This document shows positions 23,484-30,948 of a DNA stretch of 32,787 bases, piece after piece (within the stretch, counting starts at the first letter, position 1; the number at the start of each line of letters is the position of its first letter). The notes under the pieces are model-generated. The model searched no databases and was not told the DNA's origin. It worked only from the letters and a program-made list of their open reading frames with translations. The translations under genes were made by a program, and so were the position numbers. The DNA comes from Clostridiales bacterium (GTDB lineage Bacteria > Bacillota > Clostridia > Saccharofermentanales > Saccharofermentanaceae), in contig JAGAXM010000010.1 of NCBI GenBank assembly GCA_017940895.1, forward strand, positions 1-32,787. The letters run 5' to 3'.

Positions 23484-24335
23484 TTACGCAACCTCGATGT
23501 CGACATCACCTGTAGTAACACTTACACGGCACACACCGCCCTCACCGGAACGGGGATAGTCAGCATCACCCATTTCAGCGTCAACATCAAACTCCTTGTC
23601 CGAGAGCAAAGTCATATCAATATCGCCTGTAGTGCAGTCAACATAGATATTGGCTGCGTCACACATATCGAAATTAATATCGCCTGTTGTGACTTCAATA
23701 CTCAGATCGCCTGACGCGACTACATTGATAAAGTCAATGTCTCCCGTAACTCCATTATAAACCAGCGTACCGCATTCAACATCAGTAAGATCAATATCAC
23801 CTGTAGTAATATTCATCTCAATAGCATCCGTGCAATTCAATGAGTTGATGCTGATATCGCCTGTTGTGGCATCGAGTCTTAAGTTTGTAAAAGTGAATGC
23901 CTCATCGATATAAAGATCGCCTGTCGTGGCATGAACGTAAAAGTCCTCATATACATTCTCGGGAAGATATACAGTGATCTTGGGAGATGTGGTATTGAAC
24001 ATAATGTTCAGACCTGCATTAACAGTGCCGTTTTCCTTCGATGTAACGAAGAGTGTATCACCGTCAACGTAAGCGTCGTGCTCGATCTCCTCGTAATCGA
24101 CACACTCGACATGACACTTGTCATCAGAAGATGTCTTGATCAGAATATCATCCGCTATAACATCGATGTTGATGTTGCTAAAATCTTCATCAACATCAAA
24201 CTCTGTTGTAACATAGGCCGTTGCATCGCTGTTTGTCCCTCTCTTTGCAAGAGCGTAAATTGTGATTCCGCTGATGATCAGTCCTACAACCAGCACAACT
24301 GCCGCACCGATCGCTACTTTAGCTATCTTACTCAT
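23484..24335 (-). CDS. DUF4097 beta-repeat membrane-anchored protein (YvlB/LiaX-like)
   Basis: The 283-residue protein has one N-terminal membrane anchor (residues 9-30) and then an extracytoplasmic beta-solenoid of DUF4097 type. The TTGD motif, or the variant VTGD, recurs seven times at about 18-22 residue intervals (for example HATTGDLYI, DATTGDISI, VTTGDINF, CTTGDIDM, VTTGDVDI). The repeat is also visible in the DNA. DUF4097 proteins occur with envelope-stress systems such as LiaFSR in Firmicutes and are thought to sense or shield against cell-wall damage. AAGGAG precedes the ATG, two bases after the DUF1700 gene. With padR and DUF1700 it forms a familiar three-gene module. Confidence 0.88.
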   Translation of the reverse strand: MSKIAKVAIGAAVVLVVGLIISGITIYALAKRGTNSDATAYVTTEFDVDEDFSNINIDVIADDILIKTSSDDKCHVECVDYEEIEHDAYVDGDTLFVTSKENGTVNAGLNIMFNTTSPKITVYLPENVYEDFYVHATTGDLYIDEAFTFTNLRLDATTGDISINSLNCTDAIEMNITTGDIDLTDVECGTLVYNGVTGDIDFINVVASGDLSIEVTTGDINFDMCDAANIYVDCTTGDIDMTLLSDKEFDVDAEMGDADYPRSGEGGVCRVSVTTGDVDIEVA

Positions 24336-24337
24336 TA

Positions 24338-24934
24338 TTAATTCTCCTTACCTATAAACCATGACTTGATTCCCAGAAGCATCTTTCTTGTTACGAAGAC
24401 AACTCCCTTTACCACATATCCGCATCCGAAGAACATAAGCACCGACAGAGCTCCGCATACCATAAATGAACCGATTGATGCGAGACCTACCAGGGGTTCT
24501 CCGCCTATGAAAGCGACGAAGGCACTTGCAATTGATGCGATACTTGCGACTGCGAGCGACAGGTCGACCGCATAAAGCGTAATTACGATAATCCAAAGTG
24601 TCAGATACACCGAGAAGATTACCGAGACAAGCGATATAAGAATCGGGAACCATACGGGGAATCCCAATACGAGAAGCACGATCGCCCATACAGGCATCTT
24701 CTTTTGGGGCTTAACCTTAGCCTTAACAATCTTGCTTAACGGGATCTCGGATACGATAGTCTCTACGACCTTATCTACCGGTCCGATCTGCTCTATCGCT
24801 TCTTCCTCAGACATACCGTCTTCAACACGGTCGTCTATCATCTCGGTATAGAAAGAAACTCTTTCCTCGATATCATTCTGAGGCAAACCGTTCAGTTTCG
24901 TTCTGAGCTCGTTTAAGAATTCTGCCTTATTCAT
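24338..24934 (-). CDS. DUF1700 (HAAS-type) membrane protein
   Basis: A 198-residue protein with an N-terminal helical HAAS-like domain (MNKAEFLNELRTKLNGLP...ERVSFYTEMIDDRVEDGMSEEEAIEQIG, residues 1-70 in outline) and about four membrane segments from residue 80 on. DUF1700 proteins are regularly encoded between a PadR repressor and a DUF4097 protein, and are thought to act with the repressor as a membrane-bound signal relay. Its ATG lies within the last eight bases of padR, so the two are translationally coupled. The C-terminus is short and basic (KSWFIGKEN). Confidence 0.9.
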   Translation of the reverse strand: MNKAEFLNELRTKLNGLPQNDIEERVSFYTEMIDDRVEDGMSEEEAIEQIGPVDKVVETIVSEIPLSKIVKAKVKPQKKMPVWAIVLLVLGFPVWFPILISLVSVIFSVYLTLWIIVITLYAVDLSLAVASIASIASAFVAFIGGEPLVGLASIGSFMVCGALSVLMFFGCGYVVKGVVFVTRKMLLGIKSWFIGKEN

Positions 24935-25247
24935 TAGAACCGTCCTCCCAGGTTATGAAGCGGTAGATCGCTTCGATATCCTTCCAGTCTTCCTTGAATT
25001 CATCAATGCGCTCGATACCAAGCTGCGTGATGTGGTAATACTTCCTAAGTCTGCCCTGGTGCTCGACCATGCGGACGGTCAACATCTGTCCCGCCTCAAG
25101 GCGCTTAAGGATCGTATAAAGAGTGGATTCAGACAGATCAAGATAAGGCTTCATGTCCTTGATGATCTGGTATCCGTAGGAATCTTCATTTTTAATGGCG
25201 GCCAATACGCATACATCGAGAAGACCGCGCTTTAACTGAATATCCAT
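24927..25247 (-). CDS. PadR family transcriptional repressor
   Basis: A 106-residue PadR regulator: a winged helix (MDIQLKRGLLDVCVLAAIKNEDSYGY in outline, then SESTLYTILKRLEAGQMLTV and a wing ending KYYHITQLG) and a short C-terminal dimerisation helix. Of two adjacent ATG codons I chose the second (25247): AGGAGG is six bases before it but only three before the first, and the family begins MDIQLKRG. A consensus promoter overlapped by a PadR-like palindrome lies just upstream, so the gene is probably autoregulated. It heads a six-gene run ending with the NUDIX hydrolase. Confidence 0.93.
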   Translation of the reverse strand: MDIQLKRGLLDVCVLAAIKNEDSYGYQIIKDMKPYLDLSESTLYTILKRLEAGQMLTVRMVEHQGRLRKYYHITQLGIERIDEFKEDWKDIEAIYRFITWEDGSNE

Positions 25248-25276
25248 CATATACCTCCTCTCACAAAATACTCCTT

Positions 25277-25296
25277 GTTATGTGATACATCATAAC
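25277..25296. promoter_or_regulatory. PadR-type operator palindrome
   Basis: GTTATG-N8-CATAAC is a perfect 6-bp inverted repeat with an 8-base spacer, and the spacer helps form an inner ATGT-N3-ACAT. PadR sites are usually described as ATGT-N8-ACAT, so this is a close variant (TATG-N8-CATA). It covers the -10 box of the padR promoter. Confidence 0.65.
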
Positions 25297-25317
25297 GCGA
25301 GGTATATCGTGTGTCAA
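25289..25317 (-). promoter_or_regulatory. padR promoter
   Basis: TTGACA (25312-25317) and TATGAT (25289-25294) on the minus strand are 17 bases apart: a full-consensus -35 and a near-consensus -10. The -35 begins five bases after the frdB stop codon, leaving no room for a terminator between the units. Confidence 0.8.
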
Positions 25318-25321
25318 GGTA

Positions 25322-26002
25322 TTATTTGAATTTTCCGCGATTTAATTTTCCTATCGTCGCAAGCGTGGGAATTCCCACAGGACAGACATCCATGCACGAC
25401 ATGGACTTGGAGCAGGCGTTACCGAAGTGTTTGCCGTATTCCTTTTGAATCTCCTTCGACTTGTCTTTATTACGGCTCGATACAAGATAACAGTCATTGG
25501 CAAAAGCCGCGCCGTAGAACTTCCTGCCCGTCGAATAGTTCGGGCACACTTCAAGGCACAGACCGCACTTAAGACACTTGGCCGCGAGGTACTGGTGCTC
25601 GTGATCCTCCGAAGCGGGATCGTATTTCTCAATATAGATACTTGCCTTCTTAAGGCTCTCCTGTATACAAGTTCTGTCCGTCAGAAGATCGTGAACGACA
25701 GGGAATTTCCGAAGAGGTCTTATTTCTATCTCATCGCCTTCGATATCTCTTACGAACGTCTCGCAGGCAAGCGAAGGAATTCCGTTTATTACCATCGCGC
25801 ATGCACCGCACATTCCCTGCAGGCACGCGCACTCCCAGCCGATCCTCGTCGTCTTCTTCCCGTCGGAAGTCACGATGTCATCGCGGAAATTAATATAGTC
25901 GATCACGCCTGCGATCGAATTCTCGGAAGGTCCGTCGTAATCGAATTCCTCCCAATAAGGCTCGGAGCCCGGGTAAAGCTGACGTAAAACCTTAACTTTC
26001 AT
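25322..26002 (-). CDS. frdB: Fumarate reductase / succinate dehydrogenase iron-sulfur subunit
   Basis: The electron-transfer subunit (226 residues) carries electrons between the flavoprotein and the membrane subunit. The [2Fe-2S] ligands are C60, C65, C68 and C80 (CxxxxCxxC...C). CLKCGLCLEVCP (C143, C146, C149, C153) and CSKSMSCMDVCP (C197, C203, C207) bind the [4Fe-4S] and [3Fe-4S] clusters. The start is ATG 26002, six bases after AAGGAGG; the GTG two codons earlier abuts the ribosome site and cannot serve. It overlaps the end of frdA by 11 bases, so the two are coupled. Confidence 0.93.
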   Translation of the reverse strand: MKVKVLRQLYPGSEPYWEEFDYDGPSENSIAGVIDYINFRDDIVTSDGKKTTRIGWECACLQGMCGACAMVINGIPSLACETFVRDIEGDEIEIRPLRKFPVVHDLLTDRTCIQESLKKASIYIEKYDPASEDHEHQYLAAKCLKCGLCLEVCPNYSTGRKFYGAAFANDCYLVSSRNKDKSKEIQKEYGKHFGNACSKSMSCMDVCPVGIPTLATIGKLNRGKFK

Positions 26003-27626
26003 ACTCACCCTCCTTATCGAGCCTGACGCTGTAATTGCCGTTATCGTATGAGATCAGCGTAGGATAACTAAACCCGGCTTCGATCTCGGTAAATTCTTTT
26101 CGATTATGAGAGCCTCTGCTCTCCTTCCTGAACCTCGCACACGTCAACACGGCACGCGCAAGTATCAGAATGCCGGGAAGGCTGTAGTTAAAATACTGCA
26201 GCACACTGTTGTCGTACTTTATCTGCCCCGCACTCTTTATATAGAAATCGATCTGCTCCATGCCGTCAATAAGCGACTTCTCGTCGCGCACGATACCCAA
26301 GTTCTCCTGCATGATCTTCGCGACATCGTCCCTGATATGCGCATAAGCGAAAGTGCTTTCCGTGTCCGCCGCCTGCGTAAGCTTCTCCTGCTCTTTCTTA
26401 AGCACATCCTCGAAAAGGATCTTCTCGCCGTCTTCCCGGCGCGTGATCGCATCCGCGGCGACACCGCCGCCGTAGACCGCGGCAAGAAGTGAGTTGCCTC
26501 CGAGACGGTTCGCACCGTGGTAAATCGAAGCACACTCGCCGACAGCATAGAGGTTACGGATACTGGTCTCGTGGTCGTTCTTAACCGCGAGTCCTCCCAT
26601 GAAGAAGTGCACCGAGGGTGCCACCGGTATCGGCTCGCGGGTTATGTCGATATTCCTGTACTTAAGGCAGAGCTCGTATACTTCGGGCAGCCTTGCAAAG
26701 ATCGTTTTCCTGTCGAGGAAAGAGATGTCGAGATAAACATCTTTACCTGTCTCATATATCTCACGCGAGACAACGTCACGGGTCTGAAGATTGCCTTCGG
26801 GACCGTATTTATTCTCCATGAAATAGACGCGCTCATTATTCTCATCAAGATAGAACAGTCTTCCGCCTTCGCCTCTGACAGCCTCCGATATCAGCATGCG
26901 CTTCTGCGCCGTCTCCATAGTCGTCGGGTGATACTGAATGAACTCGAGGTTCTTCAGGACCGCTCCCTGCTCGAAGAGTTTTCCCGCAGCATAGCCGTCG
27001 CACTGCGTCGACCCCGTTGTCTTGCCAAACAGCACATTCTGTCCGCCGGTCGCCATAACCACGGCATCCGCATAGACGGCCTCGAGCTTATTGGTGCTCT
27101 CACCGTACAATATCGCACCGTAACAGATGCCGTCTTTGATCAGTCCCGAGTGGAAACACATGCCGAGTCTTCGCTCGATAAGCCCTGCCGTCTCGAATCT
27201 TCGCACTTCCATATTAAGAGCGGTAACTATCTGCTTACCCGTCGAAGCTCCGCAGTAATATGTCCTCTTATGTGACTGGCCTCCGAACGCACGGTGCGCA
27301 GGTCTTCCTTTATCGTCCAAAGAGAATACCGTGCCGATATCTTCAAGATACTTAATGATCTTCCCTGCGCCTTCACAAAGCCCCCTTACCGATTCTTCTC
27401 CCGCAAGATATGCGCCGCCTTTAAGTGTGTCTTTGATATGCGATTCGACGGTATCGTCCTCTTCGTTGTCTTCAAGTACCGCATTAATACCGCCCGCCGC
27501 CATAACAGACTGCGCCCTCTCCGAAGGAAAAGGCGATGCAAGTATTACATGCATGCCCTTCTCCGCGCAGTTTACCGCGCATGACATTCCGGATATTCCG
27601 CTTCCTATTATCAGTACATTCTTCAT
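25992..27626 (-). CDS. frdA: Fumarate reductase / succinate dehydrogenase flavoprotein subunit
   Basis: The catalytic subunit (544 residues) interconverts fumarate and succinate. The FAD-binding Rossmann motif is IIGSGISGMSCA at the N-terminus. Substrate-site residues are in place: QYHPT (H233), AVRGEGG (R251), QTRDVVSREI (R283, the proton-relay position), APSVHF (H340) and NRLGGNSLL (R374). The covalent-FAD position is unusual: where homologues have RSHS before the CAQGG loop, this protein has R37-A-Q39-S-VMAAGG, codon CAG, so FAD is probably held non-covalently. That favours fumarate reduction over succinate oxidation (inference from mutants of that His in E. coli enzymes). It overlaps both frdC and frdB, and would act as a terminal electron sink in an anaerobe. 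Confidence 0.92.
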   Translation of the reverse strand: MKNVLIIGSGISGMSCAVNCAEKGMHVILASPFPSERAQSVMAAGGINAVLEDNEEDDTVESHIKDTLKGGAYLAGEESVRGLCEGAGKIIKYLEDIGTVFSLDDKGRPAHRAFGGQSHKRTYYCGASTGKQIVTALNMEVRRFETAGLIERRLGMCFHSGLIKDGICYGAILYGESTNKLEAVYADAVVMATGGQNVLFGKTTGSTQCDGYAAGKLFEQGAVLKNLEFIQYHPTTMETAQKRMLISEAVRGEGGRLFYLDENNERVYFMENKYGPEGNLQTRDVVSREIYETGKDVYLDISFLDRKTIFARLPEVYELCLKYRNIDITREPIPVAPSVHFFMGGLAVKNDHETSIRNLYAVGECASIYHGANRLGGNSLLAAVYGGGVAADAITRREDGEKILFEDVLKKEQEKLTQAADTESTFAYAHIRDDVAKIMQENLGIVRDEKSLIDGMEQIDFYIKSAGQIKYDNSVLQYFNYSLPGILILARAVLTCARFRKESRGSHNRKEFTEIEAGFSYPTLISYDNGNYSVRLDKEGEYES

Positions 27627-28195
27627 ACGTTTCTAATCATGTCTATAAGCTTAATATCGAACCTTGTAACCGCGAACGCAGCAGCCACGAACATGCAGCC
27701 GCATAATATGTATACCACCCTGTCGACCTTATCTTTTCTCTCGCAGGATGTGATGAACCCGAGTGTTATCAGGGCTCTCGAGACCGACAGAGATATATGA
27801 GTTAACACATCGGCAAAGAAGATTATCTGCACGGCAAGAAGCAGCCCGAAGACGATCATGTTATTGCTGATGATATTCTTCGTAAGAAGCTCGAAGGTAT
27901 TGGCATGAAGGAACATAAGAGGGAACATCAGTATTCCCGATGTGCGCTGGATGATCGTATTCATGTTCTGCTTCTTATAAGGATCCCTCTTCATCCCGTC
28001 GCCCAATGCCGTTATGGCGATGATTCCGAGGATGGCATGAAGCATCGTGAGCGTCATAAAGATTCCGGCCGTCACATGCAGGAATGTCGCGTAATACCAA
28101 CCCATGACATACATGAACACGACAGAGCCGATATGGACGATTCCCGTGAGAAAAGTTAAGAGTGCAAGAGCGGCATTGGCCTTCTTAAATCCCAT
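27623..28195 (-). CDS. frdC: Fumarate reductase / succinate dehydrogenase cytochrome b subunit
   Basis: The 190-residue membrane anchor has five hydrophobic segments and histidines inside or next to them at H21, H40, H53, H97 and H133, suited to binding one or two haems b. This is the single-anchor (B-type, Wolinella/Bacillus) arrangement. It would exchange electrons with menaquinone. AAGGAAG lies seven bases before the ATG, and the stop overlaps the frdA start in ATGA. It is first in the frdC-frdA-frdB order typical of B-type enzymes. I saw no convincing promoter in the 22 bases before it or the AT-rich part of the gene fragment upstream. Confidence 0.85.
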   Translation of the reverse strand: MGFKKANAALALLTFLTGIVHIGSVVFMYVMGWYYATFLHVTAGIFMTLTMLHAILGIIAITALGDGMKRDPYKKQNMNTIIQRTSGILMFPLMFLHANTFELLTKNIISNNMIVFGLLLAVQIIFFADVLTHISLSVSRALITLGFITSCERKDKVDRVVYILCGCMFVAAAFAVTRFDIKLIDMIRNV

Positions 28196-28217
28196 TAATA
28201 CGCTTCCTTGATCAAAA

Positions 28218-28406
28218 TTAAGTATTAAACTGCTTCGGCTTTATAATATCATTCATCAGGTTAAGACGGACGTAGTCCTCATTCGGATAGATCTTATACT
28301 GCCACTTCGGGTAATTGATATGCGCATCGAGGTATTCCACGACACGATCGTAGAACTTACCCGCGGCAGTTATATCTTCATTAAGACACTTTCTTATCAA
28401 AAGCAT
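28218..28406 (-). pseudogene. Truncated GNAT acetyltransferase (N-terminal fragment)
   Basis: From the ATG at 28406 a 62-residue frame reads MLLIRKCLNEDITAAGKFYDRV...INYPKWQYKIYPNEDYVR. This matches the start of GNAT proteins that begin IRKxxxxD...FY and contain a YPxW...YPs segment before the acetyl-CoA motif. After about 50 residues it runs into an unrelated tail and stop, and no motif A or later GNAT parts follow before frdC. It begins one base after the stop of the GNAT gene upstream. It is probably a deletion remnant; a functional small protein is less likely. Confidence 0.55.
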
Positions 28407-28407
28407 A

Positions 28408-28986
28408 TTACGTTTGGGGATCTTTCTGCTTTTTACGGAAGAACGGCTTCTTTTTGAAAGCTTTCTTGCTCGCGGCAGGAATCCCGACGAGAGTCCTTGC
28501 AGCGACAAGCTTGACCATGCCTTCGTCTTCGACCTCACCCAAGACCTCGAATCCGTTTTTCTTCCAGAAGTGATTCGACTGAGGATTCTCCTTGTCGATC
28601 GCAAGTCTTATCTCGCTCATGCCGATACTCTTAAGATAGGCGGCTGTCTCATCAATGATCGCCGTTCCTATCTGCTTACCCTGATAAGAAGGATTCATCA
28701 TGAAGAATCCTATATATGCAATATCATCTCTCGGGTAGCCGTCGATAAGATCCATTATCGCGACCAAAGTCTCGCCGTCGTAAAAGCCGACGAAATACTT
28801 ATCCGACGCATCAGTGTCCGGCGGGGTCGCCGTCAGGGCATAATGAACCTTGTCCTTGCTCGGACCCGACTCGTAATAATCATAGAACTGGGGATTACCC
28901 ACACAAAGATCAAGGACCTCCTCCGCCGAGGACAAATCCATGATCCGTGTCTTATATTTACTGCTTAAATTACTAATATCAATCAT
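28408..28986 (-). CDS. GNAT family N-acetyltransferase with basic C-terminal tail
   Basis: The 192-residue protein contains a full GNAT fold: IGFFMMNPSYQGKQIGTAIIDE is motif A, and NPQSNHFWKKNGFEVLGE is the motif-B end. After the domain there is a Lys/Arg-rich tail (SKKAFKKKPFFRKKQKD), unusual for the family, which might bind nucleic acid or ribosomes. ATG 28986 has no Shine-Dalgarno sequence, but TATAAT stands exactly six bases upstream. A GTG one codon earlier is an alternative. The start overlaps the stop of a decayed SAP-like gene by one base. Confidence 0.85.
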   Translation of the reverse strand: MIDISNLSSKYKTRIMDLSSAEEVLDLCVGNPQFYDYYESGPSKDKVHYALTATPPDTDASDKYFVGFYDGETLVAIMDLIDGYPRDDIAYIGFFMMNPSYQGKQIGTAIIDETAAYLKSIGMSEIRLAIDKENPQSNHFWKKNGFEVLGEVEDEGMVKLVAARTLVGIPAASKKAFKKKPFFRKKQKDPQT

Positions 28987-29141
28987 CACTTAATTATACT
29001 ATTCGTAAGGTCAGAATCTTCATACTTATGTGATCTCGGCTGACTCTTTTTGTACGTCTTGCCCGCGTTGCTCTTAAGCCAGTACCACGCACGAAAAGCA
29101 GCACCGCTCAAATTCCTATCTAACTTCGGCCGCTCAGACAT
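28986..29141 (-). pseudogene. Decayed SAP/DUF6434-like gene with internal deletions
   Basis: The 51-codon frame starts MSERPKLDRNLSGAAFRAWYWLK, closely resembling the start of clostridial SAP-domain/DUF6434 proteins, which are about 200 residues long. Where those continue into the SAP motif, this frame jumps to KSNAGKTYK (residues 23-31), which resembles a later part of the family, and then to YEDSDL (40-45), like the C-terminal end. The pieces are in order and in frame, so at least two internal deletions are likely. The start lies inside the end of the GNAT gene upstream (22-base overlap). The mapping rests on memory of the family. Confidence 0.5.
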
Positions 29142-29875
29142 GTTACTACTCTTCTTTCTTTTTTGAAACCGCACTTAAGCGCCGTGCTTCCGGAGCCGAT
29201 ATTTGTTTCCGCGTGCGACCAGACGGGTCTTCTTCCAACCGCTGTTATCTCCTCACACATCTTCTGTGCAAGGGCTGCCGCAAGTCCGTTCCTTCTGTAT
29301 TCCTCGTAAGTCTCGACTCCGATATCGACTTCTTCATCACTTACAGCCGAAGAGAAAGCAACCGCACAAATGTTATCGTCTTCCATCGCAACGAAGCCCA
29401 CGCCGTTCTTCAGGAACTGCTCATCACTCTCCCAAGAGAATGAGGGAATGATCCTTCCTTTAATATTTGTGATGTTATGTTCGTCGACCGGAACAATACG
29501 GAATCTGTCTGTATTTATCGTTACCGGGACAGAGCCTTCATAAGAATACTCGATCCTGTGATCGATCTTGCAACCGTAGTTACTCATGAACCTGATCACC
29601 CGGTCATCATTCGTGATGAGAATAAGTCTGCGCGTTCCCGTTTCCATAAGATCATATACTTCATCAAGGAACGCGTCAGAAGGATCGCCGCTTATATACG
29701 CGAACCCGCAGTAATGCCAAAACAGGACAGCCTTGCCGTCATCGCTTTCATAGATATCACCGGTCTGAAGTCCAAGCGCGATCGACAAAGGATACGCGTT
29801 ATCTGTCGTAACAGCCCGCGCCCGCGAAATGTATTCAGCGTATTGTTGAAGATCGGCTTTCCTCATGAATCCCAT
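29120..29875 (-). CDS. GNAT acetyltransferase (GNAT_acetyltran, PF12746-like)
   Basis: The protein of about 251 residues has a long N-terminal region (LQTGDIYESDDGKAVLFWHYCGFAYISG) and a C-terminal GNAT core: IGVETYEEYRRNGLAAALAQKMC, then PVWSHAETNIGSGSTALKCGF. This two-part form matches the clostridial GNAT_acetyltran family. The open frame extends to 30319, but everything before 29875 is antisense to the DinB-like gene and is rejected. The start may be ATG 29875 or ATG 29866: GGGGG (29878-29882) is two bases from the first and eleven from the second. It diverges from the DinB-like gene with overlapping promoter elements. Confidence 0.8.
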   Translation of the reverse strand: MGFMRKADLQQYAEYISRARAVTTDNAYPLSIALGLQTGDIYESDDGKAVLFWHYCGFAYISGDPSDAFLDEVYDLMETGTRRLILITNDDRVIRFMSNYGCKIDHRIEYSYEGSVPVTINTDRFRIVPVDEHNITNIKGRIIPSFSWESDEQFLKNGVGFVAMEDDNICAVAFSSAVSDEEVDIGVETYEEYRRNGLAAALAQKMCEEITAVGRRPVWSHAETNIGSGSTALKCGFKKERRVVTCLSGRS

Positions 29876-29922
29876 ATCCCCCTGAGTTATAATCTGATTA
29901 TATACTTTTCGCGGAGGCGTAA

Positions 29923-30448
29923 TATGAACGAACTTTGCATGATCATAAAAGACATGGTTGTACCCAACTTCATGAATATAAGAACATCCATCCGGACTTA
30001 CGACAGAGACGCGCTGTGCTGCGGCGCGCCGTGCTGGAGATGGGCTTACCACGCGGTTCATTCTGCAGACAAGTGGTTCATCAATCCTTGTGTTTACGAG
30101 GAACCAACATTTCATAAGGAAGGTCTGGACAACCCCGATAAGCCTTGTGACGTTGTTCTTTCGGACGAGCAGCTTCTCGAGTATCTCGATCAGGTCGAAA
30201 AGAAGACTTTGGATTACCTGGACACACTTACGGACGACATGCTCTATGAGTGTCCCGAGAACTGTGAGCACACGAGAATGGAACTCGTTCTGCGCCAGTT
30301 CAGGCATATCTCTTTCCATACGGGAATGCTTAACGGTCAGACTGCACTTGCCACGGGTGAGTTCCCGATGTGGGTATCACAGGCAGATAAGTATGTCGAT
30401 GACGGCATCCTCTTCGGCCGCTACCGCAAGGGTCAGGTCACAAAATAA
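29923..30448 (+). CDS. DinB-like four-helix metalloprotein
   Basis: The 174-residue protein fits the DinB/YfiT-like four-helix bundle, whose members bind a divalent metal with three histidines and include thiol S-transferases. The probable triad is H46 in AYHAVHSADKWFINP, with H128 and H132 in QFRHISFHTG. GGAGG lies six bases before the ATG at 29923, which fixes the start. The open frame extends to 29477, but that part is antisense to the neighbouring GNAT gene. TATAAT at 29888-29893 is a likely -10 with no good -35. The cofactor and substrate are unknown. Confidence 0.8.
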
Positions 30449-30465
30449 TCTTCGGGATCACATAT

Positions 30466-30948
30466 TCAGATATTCTTCTCGAGATATCCGCAGGTAAAAG
30501 GAAAGAAGTCGTATTTCACCGTACCGGTATGTATAAACCCGAAGCTCTCGTACCACTTACGAAGGACCTTGTTTTCTTCGACTATACTGAGCTTCATTAT
30601 CTTACAGCCGAGTTCACGTGCGCGCTTAATAGAATCATTAAGCAATTCTTCTCCTATGCCTTTATGCCTTGATTCAGGCAATACACACAGACTTCCTAGT
30701 TCGCACTCTTCATCCCTGACCATAAGATTATAGTAACCCAGAAGTTTACCGTCTTCGTAAAACCCGTACATCGGACGCTTCTGCTCATCCATCCAATAAC
30801 GTATCTTTGCTTCATCTGTAGCATATGCCGTAAAGGCGGGAGCATTCTCAGGAGTGATATCGAACTGCTTTGCCACAGTCATGAACCCCGCCTTTATCAC
30901 TTCCACACATTCCGGTATATCGTCATAGCCTATCGCTCTTATACTCAT
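30466..30948 (-). CDS. GNAT family N-acetyltransferase
   Basis: A 160-residue GNAT with motif A at LGSLCVLPESRHKGIGEELL and the motif-B end KVLRKWYESFGFIHTGTV. The protein ends with a short aromatic tail. It is the last gene of a four-gene run: its ATG overlaps the preceding GNAT stop in ATGA, and GAGG lies eight bases before it. It converges on the DinB-like gene across 17 bases with no obvious hairpin. The substrate is unknown. Confidence 0.88.
   Translation of the reverse strand: MSIRAIGYDDIPECVEVIKAGFMTVAKQFDITPENAPAFTAYATDEAKIRYWMDEQKRPMYGFYEDGKLLGYYNLMVRDEECELGSLCVLPESRHKGIGEELLNDSIKRARELGCKIMKLSIVEENKVLRKWYESFGFIHTGTVKYDFFPFTCGYLEKNI

Noticed and set aside
23484..23950. Regularly spaced short DNA repeats resembling a CRISPR or satellite
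   Set aside because: The repeats encode the recurring TTGD motif of the DUF4097 beta-solenoid and vary at silent positions, so they are coding.
28407..28604. Upstream 66-codon part of the frame containing the truncated GNAT
   Set aside because: It is an Arg/Ser/Lys-rich out-of-frame shadow of the GNAT gene at 28408-28986.
29477..29922. Upstream extension of the DinB-like frame
   Set aside because: It is antisense to the GNAT_acetyltran gene, and GGAGG fixes the start at 29923.
29876..30319. Upstream extension of the GNAT_acetyltran frame
   Set aside because: It is antisense to the DinB-like gene and shows no GNAT features.
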